From Neosynechococcus sphagnicola sy1 (GTDB lineage Bacteria > Cyanobacteriota > Cyanobacteriia > Neosynechococcales > Neosynechococcaceae), in NCBI RefSeq assembly GCF_000775285.1, contig NZ_JJML01000041.1, forward strand, positions 1-64,000: a stretch of 64,000 nt of DNA. The letters run 5' to 3'. A program made the position numbers and the translations under genes. This document shows, piece by piece, positions 6,590 through 18,021 of this stretch. Each line of letters starts with the position of its first letter. Position 1 is the first letter of the stretch. Below the pieces are notes generated by a model. That model was given only the letters and a program-made list of their open reading frames with translations. It did not search any database and had not been told where the DNA came from.

Positions 6590-8162
6590 CTAGCCCGGAT
6601 GGGTGCCACTCCCCAAAATGAAGAGGGTCAACAAGGTGCCACTGTTCCACAACCCATGGACCAAAATCGGGGATAGCAGATTGCGCGATCGCGTGTAGAC
6701 AAAACCCAGCACCATGCCTAAGACCGTCAGGGGCAGGATTTCTGACAGACTCAGGTGGGCGATCGCAAACAAGAGGCTGCTGATGAAGATCGAGCCATTC
6801 ACCGAGAGGTAGCGGGTTAACGAGGGCAGCAAAAATCCTCGAAACATCACTTCTTCAAACAGGGGAGCGGCGACGGCAGCGGTGATCAGAAAGCAGGCCA
6901 TGGCAAAGCTATTTCGGCCTTCTAGGGCGATGGGCAGCAGGGGATTACTGCCCCCCCGTCCCTGCCAGATCTGATCATTCACCAGGGACACGACAATCAC
7001 CAGGGGAATGGCAACCAGATAGCCGCCCAAACCCCAGGCCAGCCAGTGACCCCGGAGATTAAACCGAAACCAACCAGCCGGTAATGGCAAAAATTGCCGA
7101 ATCGATAGGTACAGGATCAGGAACCCTGCCAAGCCAAAGAGGAGATAGTTCACCAGGATTAGTAGGGCCTGCGATCGCGCCCCGAAATGGGCGGTATCGA
7201 GACCCAACAAGCCAAAGCAGAGTGGCAGGACTATCTGACCCACAACAAAGAAGGTCAAAATCAATACCTGCCACACCACCTCTCCATCCCAGGGGGTAGA
7301 CCAACCGAGGGCGCTATTCTGCGCCAACCAGGACTGCTGGCCTTTGATCAGACGTTGACTCACAATAACAATCAGCAGTCCAATGCCGATGATCACCCCG
7401 AGTCCGGGCATCACCGACACCAAAGCCAACTTGACCAACACTTGCTCCGCCAAGACCTGTTCCGCCTCTTGTAACGCTGCTAGTTCATCGGGGCGTTGCT
7501 GGAGTTGATAGAGTTTAGCTAGGGCTTGGTAGCGAAACCACCCCTGCAAATGGGCTTGAATTTGTGGCTCTGCATCCGGCAGTAGCATTCGGGGGGGTGC
7601 TCCAGAGTCCAATCAACACCTCAGCAATTTGGGCGGAGCTGACGGGGTCGGCAGTCTCCCTCACCTGTTGCCAGTTTTTCAGGGCAATGCCCACTTGCTG
7701 CTGCTGGGTTTGCAGCAGTCCCAACCGCACATCTAAATCATCCAGGAAGGCGACCAGTTGATTGACCACGGCCTGGAGCCGTTGCTGTTCCGGCTCCCCA
7801 GCATTGCGGGCAATTTTCAAGGGTGTTGAGTTGGGCTGAGCCTCTGCGGTCACCAGGGATTGAATCTCTGTCTGGGTTTGTTCCAGATGGGTTTGGGTCT
7901 GCTGACGAATGTCTTGGTACTGTTCCAGTGCGGATTGGAGGGGATTGGCTCCCAGAAACGTCTTTAATGCTGACTGGAGAGAGACAGCCTCGGCATCCGT
8001 CGGGGGGGCTTGCCATTCAGCAGCAGTTAACAACAGATCGGTCTGGTACAGTTCCAGGCGACTCTGAATCTGGGGTTGTTGCCAACTGCTAAGGAGCGAC
8101 CAACCAAAAAGGGCGATCGCGAGTGCCGTCAATCCTGCCAGAATTACCTGCTTGACTGTCAT
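6590..8162 (-). CDS. CPBP-family intramembrane metalloprotease, split by a +1 shift in a G7 run
   Basis: The joined protein has 523 residues. The N-terminal ~190 residues hold one membrane helix and a long coiled, Gln-rich region. The C-terminal part has about eight membrane helices and the CPBP (CAAX protease / Abi) motifs: EEVMFRG, FAIAHL and LSPILVHGLWNS, whose Glu and His residues would bind the catalytic zinc. The two reading frames (8162-7515 and 7612-6590) join exactly if one base is removed from the G7 run at 7591-7597, giving STPRMLLPDAEPQ. Total length is then a whole number of codons. Cyanobacterial homologues have this long N-terminal extension. Substrates are not known. Confidence 0.85.
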
Positions 8163-8324
8163 CCCTCTCTCCGTAATGCTTCAATTCTGGGTGACGCAGC
8201 CACTGTGATCTGCTGGGCTGCGCGCCTGTAAACCATCAACAGACTCGCCTGATTGTAAGCTGTTCTGGTAGATCACGGAACGGTGCCCCACTCCCTGGGG
8301 CGCTGCCTGCTCACTGGAGGATAT

Positions 8325-8353
8325 TCCTAACCCCCAAATGTGGGAGGTTAGGA
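8325..8353 (-). terminator. Stem-loop, possible terminator
   Basis: The arms TCCTAACC (8325-8332) and GGTTAGGA (8346-8353) are exact complements, extended inward by CCA/TGG with a small bulge. The hairpin covers the stop codon of the short ORF 8348-8437. A T-run is not obvious, so terminator function is uncertain. Confidence 0.3.
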
Positions 8354-8437
8354 CTCGCCAACCATAGTTTCCAAGTCTTGAACCCGCTCCAGAGCCTCGC
8401 TGACCCCATCGACGGCAAAGCCCGGTATAGTATCCAT
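8348..8437 (-). CDS. Possible 29-residue ORF or gene remnant
   Basis: ATG 8437 opens a short frame (MDTIPGFAVDGVSEALERVQ and nine more residues) ending inside the stem-loop at 8325-8353. The translation is amphipathic and helix-like, unlike random frames nearby, and it stays open seven codons further upstream. It may be the 3' end of a lost gene. I recognise no family. Confidence 0.25.
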   Translation of the reverse strand: MDTIPGFAVDGVSEALERVQDLETMVGES

Positions 8438-8554
8438 GGAGGCCTCGCTCTCATTCCCTAGGGGCGACCGGAACTAAGAACCAGATTGCACCTCGTTGAT
8501 CTCAGACCGAGGGAGTACTTTGTTAACGTTATAGTTGATGGCACAAGATTTTAA

Positions 8555-8697
8555 GAGGACGTTTTAAAAGGGTAGGCTTTAGCCTCAAATACAACTCAGA
8601 GGCGCGATCGCAAACCCTGTAACCCTGATTCTCTCGTATTAGCTTCTAAGTAGCTAGGGTGGTGAAACACACCCTGAATGACTTTTAAAACATCCTC
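8555..8697. mobile_element. 143-bp MITE, copy 1 (IS5-type ends)
   Basis: The ends are 16-bp terminal inverted repeats, GAGGACGTTTTAAAAG and CTTTTAAAACATCCTC (one mismatch between them). A direct TAA flanks each side (8552-8554 and 8698-8700), the 3-bp TNA duplication typical of IS5-group transposition. There is no ORF. It differs from copy 2 (51970-52112) at only three positions, so movement was recent. Confidence 0.9.
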
Positions 8698-8775
8698 TAA
8701 GGGGGGGGTTGATCGGTTGAAGACCCACAAAAAATCTTCACAGACCACAAATCATGAGTAGCCCAGGATCAATCT

Positions 8776-9591
8776 ATGGTTCCCTCCGATCTTCCCCCCG
8801 TTTGCTCAGCCTGTCTTGACGGAGAGGGGCTTGATTTCGACTTTACCATGGCCTTCCAGCCGATTGTCGATCTCCATACCCTCAGTATCTTTGCTTACGA
8901 GGCGCTGGTGCGGGGAATCCAAGGGGAACCAGCGATGGCAATTTTATCACGGGTGAATGACGACAACCGCTACCGTTTTGATCAAGCCTGTCGGGTGAAA
9001 GCCATTGAACTGGCAGCCCGTCTGGGTATGGCCACGAAGCTCAGCATTAACTTCTTGCCCAATGCCGTCTATAACCCAGATACGTGTATTCGGACGACGC
9101 TGGAAGCAGCGACGCTGCATCAATTTCCCAAGGAAAACTTGATTTTTGAAGTGACTGAGGGCGAAAAAGTCGTTGACCAAGCCCATTTAGCGAAGATCAT
9201 TAGCCATTACAAAAACTATGGCTTTCTCACCGCCATTGATGATTTTGGTGCGGGCTATTCGGGTCTGAATTTACTTGCCAAGTTCCAGCCAGATTTGCTC
9301 AAGCTGGATTTGGCCTTGGTACGCGATATTGACCAAGACCGAGTGACCCAGGCAATTGTCCAGGGAATTATGGGGGTGGCTGCGGCCCTCAATATTCGGG
9401 TGATTGCCGAGGGGGTGGAGACTGAGGCGGAATTGGCTACCCTACAAACCTATGGCATTTATTTGTTTCAGGGATTCCTCTTTGCCAAACCGGCTCTGGA
9501 GTCCCTGCCTGCGATCTCCGATCTAGCCCGGTATGCTAGCAAAACCCCATCGCCCAAGGGACAAGAGGGGCGGGTGTCATCACCTGATTAG
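8776..9591 (+). CDS. EAL-domain cyclic-di-GMP phosphodiesterase
   Basis: The 271-residue protein is essentially one EAL domain that should hydrolyse c-di-GMP to pGpG. The catalytic and metal-binding signatures are all present: EALVRG near 43-48, INFLPNAV (Asn), FEVTEGE (Glu), IDDFGAGYS (paired Asp), LLKLD (Lys) and AEGVET (Glu). It has no membrane helix and no GGDEF partner. The N-terminus begins with a short Cys-containing stretch ([12 protein letters not shown]), which might bind a metal, but that is a guess. Its stop overlaps that of the convergent hemC by four bases. Confidence 0.9.
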   Translation: MVPSDLPPVCSACLDGEGLDFDFTMAFQPIVDLHTLSIFAYEALVRGIQGEPAMAILSRVNDDNRYRFDQACRVKAIELAARLGMATKLSINFLPNAVYNPDTCIRTTLEAATLHQFPKENLIFEVTEGEKVVDQAHLAKIISHYKNYGFLTAIDDFGAGYSGLNLLAKFQPDLLKLDLALVRDIDQDRVTQAIVQGIMGVAAALNIRVIAEGVETEAELATLQTYGIYLFQGFLFAKPALESLPAISDLARYASKTPSPKGQEGRVSSPD

Positions 9592-10559
9592 TTTTCTGGA
9601 CGCATTTCTGTAAAAATCTCATCCAAAATTTCTTGAGCACCCTGCTGACGTAACTGCTGAGCTAAGGTGACACCGAGTTGTTCAGCCTCGGTCACCGCTC
9701 CAACAACCCGATCCTGGATTAAACGCTGGCCATCGAGGCTAGCTACCATCCCGATCAAGGTGAGTTGATCCCCGGCGATCGCCGTATCGACCCCAATGGG
9801 CACCTGGCAGCCCCCTTCCAATGTTCGTAAGAAGGCGCGTTCAGCATGGCAACGGTAGGTACTGGGTTGGTGAGAGAGGGCTTGCAGTAACTCCAGCACT
9901 TCGGGATCTCCATCCCGACATTCAATGCCCAACGCCCCCTGACCCACGGCATGCAGCGAGACTTCAGCCGAGATTACCTGATGGATGCGATCGCCCATGC
10001 CTAAGCGCTCTAACCCAGCCACCGCTAGGATCAACGCATCATATTCGCCGCTGTCGAGTTTTTGCAGGCGGGTGTTGAGATTCCCCCGGATATCCTTAAA
10101 AGTCAGATGGGGGTAATGGTGACGGAGTTGTGCCAGTCGTCGCAGCGAGGAAGTGCCAACCACAGCCCCCGCTGGTAAGGTATCTAGCTGGCGATCGCAA
10201 TGTTGAGCGTGGACAACCAAGGCATCGGCAGGATTAACCCGTTCGGTGACGCAGCCCAAGATTAGCCCTGGGGGAAGATTTGTCGGTAGATCCTTCAAGG
10301 AGTGAACGGCAAAGTCAATCTCGTTCTGGAGCATCCCCACTTCCAGCTCCTTCGTGAACAGCCCCTTGTCCCCAATTTTGGCCAGGGCAACGTCAAGAAT
10401 CTTGTCCCCCTGGGTGCTCATGGTATGCACTTCAAAGCTGCGGTCTGGGAAATACTGCTGTAACTGCCCCTGTACCCAATGGGTTTGTACCAGCGCCAGC
10501 TGGCTTTTACGGGAACCGATGCGAATGGTGCGGGCAGGACTGGAGACAGAAGAGGGCAT
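9588..10559 (-). CDS. hemC: Porphobilinogen deaminase (hydroxymethylbilane synthase)
   Basis: The 323-residue enzyme polymerises four porphobilinogen units into hydroxymethylbilane, a step of heme, chlorophyll and bilin synthesis. Clear signatures are [14 protein letters not shown] at the start, [23 protein letters not shown] (with the catalytic Asp), [11 protein letters not shown] and GNLNTRL. The Cys of GGCQVPIG carries the dipyrromethane cofactor. The start is placed at ATG 10559 ([16 protein letters not shown]) because it gives the usual length. ATG 10589 would add ten residues. Confidence 0.97.
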   Translation of the reverse strand: MPSSVSSPARTIRIGSRKSQLALVQTHWVQGQLQQYFPDRSFEVHTMSTQGDKILDVALAKIGDKGLFTKELEVGMLQNEIDFAVHSLKDLPTNLPPGLILGCVTERVNPADALVVHAQHCDRQLDTLPAGAVVGTSSLRRLAQLRHHYPHLTFKDIRGNLNTRLQKLDSGEYDALILAVAGLERLGMGDRIHQVISAEVSLHAVGQGALGIECRDGDPEVLELLQALSHQPSTYRCHAERAFLRTLEGGCQVPIGVDTAIAGDQLTLIGMVASLDGQRLIQDRVVGAVTEAEQLGVTLAQQLRQQGAQEILDEIFTEMRPEN

Positions 10560-10980
10560 AACAACAGCGGCTAGAACCGAAAGAGTCACTTTTTCCAGTC
10601 TAGAGCATTAGAAAGGCATCAAATCGCGATCGCTGCCCTTCCCCCCTAATTCTTAGGTTTCTGAAGTAGGGAGTGCCCCATGCTCCGGGGAGATCGCGAT
10701 AACGGGTTGTAAACCCCAAGCCTTGGTGCGGGGACTGGAGCTGTCGCCAGGAAGACCAAAACTCTAGTGCAAATATTTTATAGTAGAAGACTATGAGAAT
10801 GATCCTGAGTAGATCTTTCCTATAGTTCCTGATTGATCCAACGCTGCATGGATGCAAGCAGATCCAAAAACCCAATGTCTAATTAGGACTTGCCGGGTTC
10901 CAGCTTGATCCCGCAAAATATAAGATAAGAGACAAAAGTTAAAGCTTCATCTAATTTTCTTCTATATACGTAATACGTAA
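10560..10980. other. Intergenic region between hemC and the ClC-CBS gene
   Basis: It should hold the divergent promoters of both genes. A TACGTA repeat lies directly before the ClC start (10967-10979). The open frames here have no coding character, and I see no RNA gene or mobile sequence. Confidence 0.4.
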
Positions 10981-12988
10981 ATGACTGCCAGCCACACCTC
11001 CGATGTGCTGCTGCCAGGGCAGCCATCTTTGCCTGTATCTGCATCCCTTCCCTCCCCCTTTCTCCCCCGTCCCGCCCTGTCCCCCGACGCCATCGTCCTG
11101 ATGCTGGCCGTTGCAATTGGCACTGCTACGGGGCTAACTGTGGTGATCTTTCGCCTGCTGATTACGGCCATCCATTCCTGGATGTTGGAAGACTTAATGG
11201 GAGTGGTCGCTGTTTATGGCCCCCAAACCTTAGCCTGTGTTCCCATCCTGGGGGGAATCTTGGTGGGGTTGATGCGCTGGCGGTTACGAGACTTTAATGC
11301 CAGTCTGGCCACCCTGGTAGCGGCGGCCAAGGGGATTCAAGATTTATCTCCCCTGCAACCCTTGACCAAACTGCTGGCAGCGGCCATTTCCCTGGGAACC
11401 GGGGCATCCCTAGGGCCAGAGGGGCCGAGTGTGGAAATTGGTGCTTACTTTGGCACCTGTCTGGGGCAAATTCTGCAGGTTTCTCAAGAGCGCCAGCGGT
11501 TATTGCTAGGTGCCGGTGCCGCCGCAGGGCTGGCAGCCGGATTTAATGCGCCCATTGCTGGGGTGTTCCTGGCGTTGGAGATTGTCCTAGGCACTTCCTT
11601 TGCGACGTCAGCAGCGAGCATCTTGCTACTGGCGGCAGTGGTGGCGGCTCTGATCGCTCAGATTGGGCTGGGCGGCCAACCCGCGTTTACCTTGCCTGTC
11701 TACGAAGTCCGCAGCCTCTGGGAGTTGCCCCTTTATCTCGGGTTGGGGTTGCTGGCATGCTTGGTGTCCATTGCCTACACCGAGTCAATTCAAGTGGCTC
11801 AACGTCTTTTTCGGGGGGATATCCCCTTTCTGCGGAGCATGGGACGGATTCCCCTCCCCTTGCGCCCCATTCTTGGAGGAGCCTGTGTGGGATTGGTGGC
11901 CTTACAGTGGCCGCAGATTTTGGGCATTGGCTATGAGACGGTGGAGACCATGCTTCAGGGGGTGCCCTTTTCCCTGGGCTTATTGTTGGTGCTGCTGGTG
12001 GTCAAGCTCCTGATGACGGCAATGAGTCTGGGGAGTGGTCTGGTCGGTGGGATTTTTGCCCCAGCGCTGTTTTTGGGAGCATCCCTGGGAGCAGCTTATG
12101 GTCAGTTCCTAGCGACCATCTTGCCCCATAGCTTGGTGGCAATTGCGGCTCCCCCGTGCCTATGCCATGGTGGGGATGGCGGCAGTTCTTGCGGGTAGTG
12201 TCCGGGCTCCGCTCACAGCGATCCTACTGTTATTTGAATTGACACGGGACTATCGGATTGTGCTACCACTGATGGCGGCGGTGGGTTTGAGTGCCTGGTT
12301 GGTGGAACGCTGGCGACCGGCTGCTACCCAGGAGGCCAATCGCCAACCTTTGGGCTTAAATGTTGAGAAAAATACCGATCCGGAAACCCTCAAACGAGTG
12401 ACGGTGTCGGAGGTCATGTGCCATCAGCCCTTACTGTTGTCCAGCACCGTCTCGGTATTAGAGGCTGGGAAGCGGCTGATGGATTACCCTGCCTATACGG
12501 CACTGGTTATGGATCAGACGGAACAACTACTGGGAATTGTCACCCTGAATGACATTGGTCGGGCGATCACCTTGGGGGGAGAACAGCCCCCGATGGGTCT
12601 GCATCCGGATGCCTTGTCTGAACAGACGGTGGGGCAGATCTGCACGACGGAACTGCTGGTTGCCTATGAAAATGAACCGATTGTGGATGCGATGACTCGC
12701 ATGGCCACCCGAAACTTACACCAACTCCCTGTGGTCAGTCGGGGTAACCCTCAGCGGGTTCTGGGTCTCTTGACCCGCGAGGCCATTGATCTGGCAAAAC
12801 GAATGGCTGCGACCCGAGAAGCAATGCAGCACTACACATCCAGACTCACTGCTTTGTCTGAAACAGCAGCGGCAGAGCTACCATTGGCTCTGCCACTCCG
12901 CCTGAAAACAGAAAATCCAGGTTTATCCACCAGGGAGCCTGAACTCGATCACCGACTGGAAAACAAAGAATTTATCTCCCGCAATTGA
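10981..12988 (+). CDS. ClC-family chloride channel/antiporter with CBS pair, +1 shift in C5 run
   Basis: The joined protein has 668 residues: a ClC membrane domain of ten or more helices, then two CBS domains (about 480-540 and 555-610). Selectivity-filter motifs are GASLGPEGPSVE, with the gating Glu, and GSGLVGGIFAPALF. The first frame ends at 12198 and the second starts in 12143. Removing one C from the run 12151-12155 restores AAPRAYAMVGMAAVLAGSV, the expected sequence. CBS pairs bind adenine nucleotides in related channels and may regulate gating here. A second ClC without CBS is at 45430. Confidence 0.9.
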
Positions 12989-13057
12989 TCGAAGGTGTGG
13001 GTTAAATTCTCTTCCCGATCCTCTAGGGTCTCAAAAACTGGACGATGTTGGCTGGCT

Positions 13058-15071
13058 TCAAAAAAAGGCGCGACTACAGCGTTCTTTAATTTCAGGAGGG
13101 CGTGAGGCAATCGAAGCCATGAAAGCCACGGTTGCAGAGCGATCGACCCCTTCCCCGGAACTGCTAAATTCATCAGCAGTCAACCCGTCGGGACTATCCT
13201 CAATCTGGCCAGAGAGATCGGTGCCTGAGTCAGTAGCTGCGGATAACAGTAAGGCACCTTCCTCAACTTGGGCAATGAACTCTCGGTAGATATTGACGGC
13301 TAGGGTATCCAGGTTGGCTTCGATCAGGGTACTGCCTAGCCGGAGAAACCCTTTCACAGACTTGGGGTCCGCTTCCAGCATTTGTACATACACCCCCACG
13401 GCATCCCGGATCCTGCCCACTCGCTTTAGGGCTGCAGCCAGATTATTGTAGTAAGAAATCTTGGTGGCATTGATCTGAATTGCTTGATTGTAGTACTGAA
13501 TCGCCGCTTCAAAATCTCCCGCTTTCGCAAGGTCATTGCCACTGTTGAATAAGGCTACATCTGTCATCTGACCGGATACCGCCACAGGGTAAGTGGGATG
13601 CAGGGGTGGCTGGGTCGCCAATAGCGCCTGATTAGTGTAGTAAGCCTCATCCCGATAGGGCAAGACATCCGGCCAAACCGATGCCCCATGTTCATAGACA
13701 TCAATGCCAACGATGTCGGCGGTGGGATGCACCCGCAGATGTCCCCATGCCTTGAGGCCACTAAACATCACATAGGAAAATATCGCCGTAAAAAGGACGA
13801 TCGCAACCACTCCCAATAGCTGGACTCCCAGAAGGTCGAAGCCTCCCCCAAGGAACAGACCGGACTTCTTCGTCATCGTCAGTTCTGCTTGCCCAAATAA
13901 ACCCACCGAGAGGGCACCAAACATCCCACAAGCGCCATGAACCCCAAAGGCTCCCACGGGGTCATCAATTTCAATGCTCTCAATAAAATCAACCACTACC
14001 AGCACTAGAACACCTGCCACCCCACCGATGACGACGGATGCCCACGGCATCACATAGGCGCAGGGAGCTGTGATCGCCACCAGCCCCCCCAAGGAGCCGT
14101 TGATCGCACAGAACAAATGCCACTTGCCAGTGCGGTAATAGATGTAGATTGCAGAAGACATTGCCCCTGCTGCCGCCGCCATGGTGGTGTTGACGACAAC
14201 TAAGCTGGTCAGACCGGGGTTGGCCATACTTAGGGTCGATCCGGGGTTGAAGCCGTACCATCCGAACCAGAGAATAATTGCCCCTGCAGCCGCGTAGGCC
14301 AGGTTATGGGGAACTGGAGGCTGTCCCCAGGGGCCACGGTTGGCTCGGGGGCCAAGTAAAAAAGCTCCCACGATCGCGGTCCAGCCGCCAACGGCATGCA
14401 CCACCGAGCTACCGGCAAAATCGTGGTAGCCCATCTTGAACAGCCAGCCGCCGCTATTCCAGGCCCAATGAACCACAATGGGGTAGCTAATCGCCATCAT
14501 GATGTTGCTGTAGATTAGATCACCCATAAAGTCGGTGCGCTCTGCCATCGCCCCCGTGGTGATGGTGCTAGAGGTAGCAGCAAAGGCAAACTGGAAGAAA
14601 AACAGTGCCAAGGTGTTGACATTGGCAGTTGATCCTCCAGACCCCATGGCATAACTCAGAGCGCCATCCTTAAAGGTAATGGCATTGCTGAGAAAGAAGT
14701 TATCGCCACCGATTAGACCCAAATCACCGACGCTGGTGCCAAAGGCAAGGCCAAAGCCTATGGCCCACCAGGCAATCACCGTAACCCCTGCATCAATAAA
14801 ATTCTCAAACAGCGTATTCACCGCCGAAGTCTGACGTACCAGCCCCGCTTCCAATAACGCAAAACCGAGCTGCATAAAAAAACACTAAGAACCCTGCAAT
14901 CAACGTCCAGGTGGTGTCAATTGAAATCTCGAGATTGGTTGCCTGGGCAGCTACTGCATCTAGGGTCACGGGATCGGCTGCTTGAACCACTGTGGGTGCA
15001 AAGATAGCAAACACCAATGAGCCGATCGCCAGTGCCAGCAGACGATGCCATAATCGACTGCGTCTAAACAT
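13058..15071 (-). CDS. amt: Ammonium transporter Amt with C-terminal TPR extension, +1 shift in A7 run
   Basis: The joined protein has 670 residues: a signal peptide (ending near VQAADP), eleven membrane helices with the paired pore histidines (HAVGGW and VHGACG), then a cytoplasmic tail. Residues ~503-600 of the tail form two to three TPR-like repeats (NSGNDLAKAGDFEAAIQYYN, LAAALKRVGRIRDAVGVY), followed by an acidic linker. Ordinary Amt proteins stop about 200 residues earlier. The two frames join when one base is removed from A7 at 14876-14882, restoring FLVFFMQLGFALLEAG. Start ATG 15071 has GGAG upstream. An NtcA-type promoter at 15180-15222 indicates induction under nitrogen limitation. 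The 3' end faces the ClC-CBS gene. Confidence 0.92.
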
Positions 15072-15179
15072 TTTAGAGTCTCCTCCCACGAAAGAATCAC
15101 GTCCCCTGTGCTGAAGCATGCCCCTGAGTGACAGCCAATATCAGTTGGCTATATTTTTAGACAAAATGCTTAAGGGGTT

Positions 15180-15222
15180 ATTATGACGGCTGGGAATGGT
15201 GGAGATAAGTATTCAAAAATAC
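15180..15222 (-). promoter_or_regulatory. NtcA-activated promoter of amt
   Basis: GTA-N8-TAC (15209-15222) matches the NtcA consensus exactly. On the minus strand a -10 box CATAAT (15180-15185) follows after 23 bp, the spacing known for NtcA-activated cyanobacterial promoters. The amt start lies 109 bp downstream of the -10 box. Confidence 0.75.
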
Positions 15223-15411
15223 CACTCAAAATCAGACTTCTGGGTAACTCCGCAGCTGTGATGCTCGCTGTTCAACAGCCCCAGAATTGCTGCCAACGAC
15301 ACCGCTATAGGCTCCCTGTCGCCATGGACGGGCTGCGACCCCATCGGCTATGATCGCTGACGGCAGAACCATGCCACCATCTCCGAACCCAGTCTCGATG
15401 CCCCCTTCCCC

Positions 15412-17257
15412 ATGCAACCGCTCCGAATACTGAGGCTGAAACTGGCAGGATGGCGGTGGTTAGGCGTCGTTGTTTGGGGTTTTTACCTGATTCCGATCCT
15501 GATGCTGCTGTGGTTTGTGGCTCACTTCAGTGTCAATGTTCCCTTTGGGGACGACTGGGAACTGATCCCCCTCTTTGAAAAGGTTGCCACGGGCACCGTG
15601 AGGGTTCAGGATTTGTTCGCACCTCACAGCGAACATCGTATGGTGTTTCCCCGCCTGCTGTTTCTAGCGATCGCCTTTGGATCTCACTGGAATCTTCAGG
15701 TGGAATTGTGCCTGAACATATTTCTGGCCATGCTGACGTTTTTGGCGATCGCCTGTCTAGCTCGACAACAAACTGCGGGGGGGTATCACCGCGCTTTGCA
15801 CCTCGCCAATCTGCTGTCCTGTGGTTTCCTCTTTTCCTGGGTACAGTGGGAAAACTGGCTCTGGGGCTTTCAGATTGCCTGGGTTTTTAATCAATGCCTG
15901 TGTTGTCGGTGCCATTTTTGTCCTGGCCTCTCCCTCCCTGGGGCAGCCAACATTGAGAATTACTGTCGCTGCGACCTTATGCGGGATTGCCAGCTTTTCT
16001 TCCGCCCATGGACTGCTGTCTTGGTTAGTAGTGATACCCTCGCTGTGGAACTTGGATCTATTAACCCAGAAGCGAAATCAGAAGCAACTTGGGGAGCAAG
16101 GGTCACCGGTTCACAGTGGTTCACCGACCCAGACTGCGCTCCAAGCATCCCCCCGATTGTTGGTCTGGTTAGGGCTCTTCCTCACCTGTGTATGGCTCTA
16201 CTCCCTGGAGTACCATTCACCCTCGGGACATCCCAGTTTGTTCTATGTGCTGCAAACCCCCTTGGCGGCGGCTGAGTATTTCCTGGCACTGTTGGGTTCT
16301 CCCTTTGCCAAGGCAGCTCCCCAGGCAGCCTTGCTAGGGGTAGTCCCCTTGGTGATGTGGGGGAGCTTTGCCCTCCTGAGTTGGCAGCAGAGGGCTTCTC
16401 GCTTCCGCATTCAGGCTGCCCCCTGGCTGTCTCTGGGGTTATTCCCCCTGCTGTTTGCCCTCCTAGTAACGGTGGGACGCGCTGGGTTTGGCCTTGATCA
16501 GGCGACTTCATCCCGCTATACCACCCCGGCAATGCTGTTAGTCGTGGCGGTGATTCAACTCTGGCGGCTATGGCTGATGGAGTTTCCCCACACCCAACGC
16601 CAATATCGGCTGTGGACTCGGGTGGCGACGCTTTTGGCGGCACTGCTGATTTATAGCTGGGTGCTGGGATCTGGGGAAGCCCTGACAGACGGTCGGCGGG
16701 TGGCTTTGGAACGAGCCACGGGTAAAGCGTGTCTAGAGGTGTTACCGCTGTTGGTGTCCAATTCCAATACCGATCGCTGCTTACAGACTCTTTATCCCGC
16801 CCCAGGTGTGGTGCGGCAACGGATGGAAACACTACAGCAGCTCGGATGGCGGAGCTTTCTGACCGCCATGGCCTGGAGTCCCCACCCCACCCAGACCTAC
16901 GGCTATATCGATCAACCCGCCACAACCTCCCAGCCGATGCTGATCCGCCCCCCCCACCCACTCACCCTGGCAGGGTGGGCGATTCTCCCCAATTCAGATC
17001 AGCAACCTGTTGTCTTCTTTACCCAAAATGCTCAGAAAGTTTTCTTTGCAGTGGCCAGGGGAGGGATGGACAGTCCAGATGTGGCCAAAGCCCTTGGGTC
17101 TGCCCGTTATGGGCGATCACGATGGGAGGCAGAAATACTTACAGGAACTTTACCCTTGGCGCCAACAGTCATTAACGCTTGGGTGTATGATTCTAACCAG
17201 CAAAAGTTTGTCAAGCTCAAGGGTGAACCCCAAATTAAGGTTGTGGAGGAGTCGTGA
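15412..17257 (+). CDS. Large polytopic membrane protein of the polysaccharide operon, +1 shift near 15881-15888
   Basis: The joined protein has about 614 residues: some ten membrane helices in the first ~420, then a soluble C-terminal part of about 180. The acidic loop FGDDWELIPLFEKVATG between the first two helices is in the place where GT-C glycosyltransferases and related lipid-linked sugar transferases carry their catalytic Asp. I cannot assign a family more closely. Frames join when one base is removed from the GGGTTTTT stretch at 15881-15888 (giving IAWFLINACVVGAIF). Its TGA overlaps the GTG of the GT2 gene by GTGA, so it is translated with the operon. Confidence 0.75.
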
Positions 17258-18021
17258 AACTTTCCGTTGTGATACCCGCACATAATGAAGAGGGTTGCCT
17301 GTATTCAACCGTTAGTCATCTTGTTTCCACCCTAGAAGCAGAGGGGATTCGTCACGAAGTTGTCATTATTAACGACAACAGTACGGATCAAACCCCAGGG
17401 ATTTGTCAAACCCTTGCCGACGAGTTTAAAACCGTGCGACATGTTGATAACCAACCCCCCAATGGGTTTGGCTTTGCGGTGCGGCGGGGACTGGTAGAAT
17501 TTCGCGGCGATGCCGTCGCCATCATGATGGCGGATGCCTCTGATGACCCCAAAGACTTGGTGAAAGCCTACTGGAAACTACAAGAAGGCTTTGACTGTGT
17601 GTTTGGCAGTCGCTTCAATAAAAATGCGGTGGTCGTTGATTATCCCTGGCACAAACTGGTGATTAACCGTTGGGCGAACTGGTTTGTGGATAAACTATTT
17701 AGGCTGCATTACAACGACGTTACCAATGCCTTTAAGGTCTACCGCCGGGAAGTGATTGAGGGTATCCAACCGATCCTGAGTCACCACTTTAACCTCACGG
17801 TTGAGTTACCGCTGAAAGCGATTGTGCGAGGATTCAGCTACGCGGTGATCCCCATGAACTGGTACAATCGAAAGACTGGCATCTCCAAGCTAAAAATCAA
17901 AGAAATGGGGAGTCGCTATCTATTTATAGTGCTCTACGTCTGGCTAGAGAAGCACTTATCCCGTGGAGATTATCACCGCAGTAAATATCTCGTCCCCACG
18001 AAGAAGAAGTTGAATGCCTGA
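17254..18021 (+). CDS. Family 2 glycosyltransferase (dolichyl-phosphate-mannose-synthase-like)
   Basis: The 255-residue GT-A enzyme starts at GTG 17254 with GGAGG before it. The nucleotide-sugar site is seen in VVIPAHNEEGCL and IINDNSTDQT, and the metal-binding acidic motif is MMADASDD near residue 93. There is no C-terminal membrane anchor. Enzymes of this subtype usually load a sugar onto polyprenyl phosphate, which a membrane transferase then uses. The two big membrane proteins in the operon could be such partners (inference). It overlaps the next gene by eight bases. Confidence 0.9.
   Translation: MKLSVVIPAHNEEGCLYSTVSHLVSTLEAEGIRHEVVIINDNSTDQTPGICQTLADEFKTVRHVDNQPPNGFGFAVRRGLVEFRGDAVAIMMADASDDPKDLVKAYWKLQEGFDCVFGSRFNKNAVVVDYPWHKLVINRWANWFVDKLFRLHYNDVTNAFKVYRREVIEGIQPILSHHFNLTVELPLKAIVRGFSYAVIPMNWYNRKTGISKLKIKEMGSRYLFIVLYVWLEKHLSRGDYHRSKYLVPTKKKLNA

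Larger units (their letters stand above)
8163..8554. other. Intergenic region upstream of the CPBP gene
   Basis: It contains the short minus-strand ORF at 8348-8437 and the stem-loop at 8325-8353. I see no RNA gene or convincing promoter elsewhere in it. Confidence 0.4.

Noticed and set aside
10600-10875. 91-residue minus-strand ORF upstream of hemC
   Set aside because: No coding character or start signal; probably chance in promoter DNA.
13058-14875. Shortened Amt lacking signal peptide and first helix
   Set aside because: The missing part is encoded in 14883-15071 in the neighbouring frame, and A7 explains the break.
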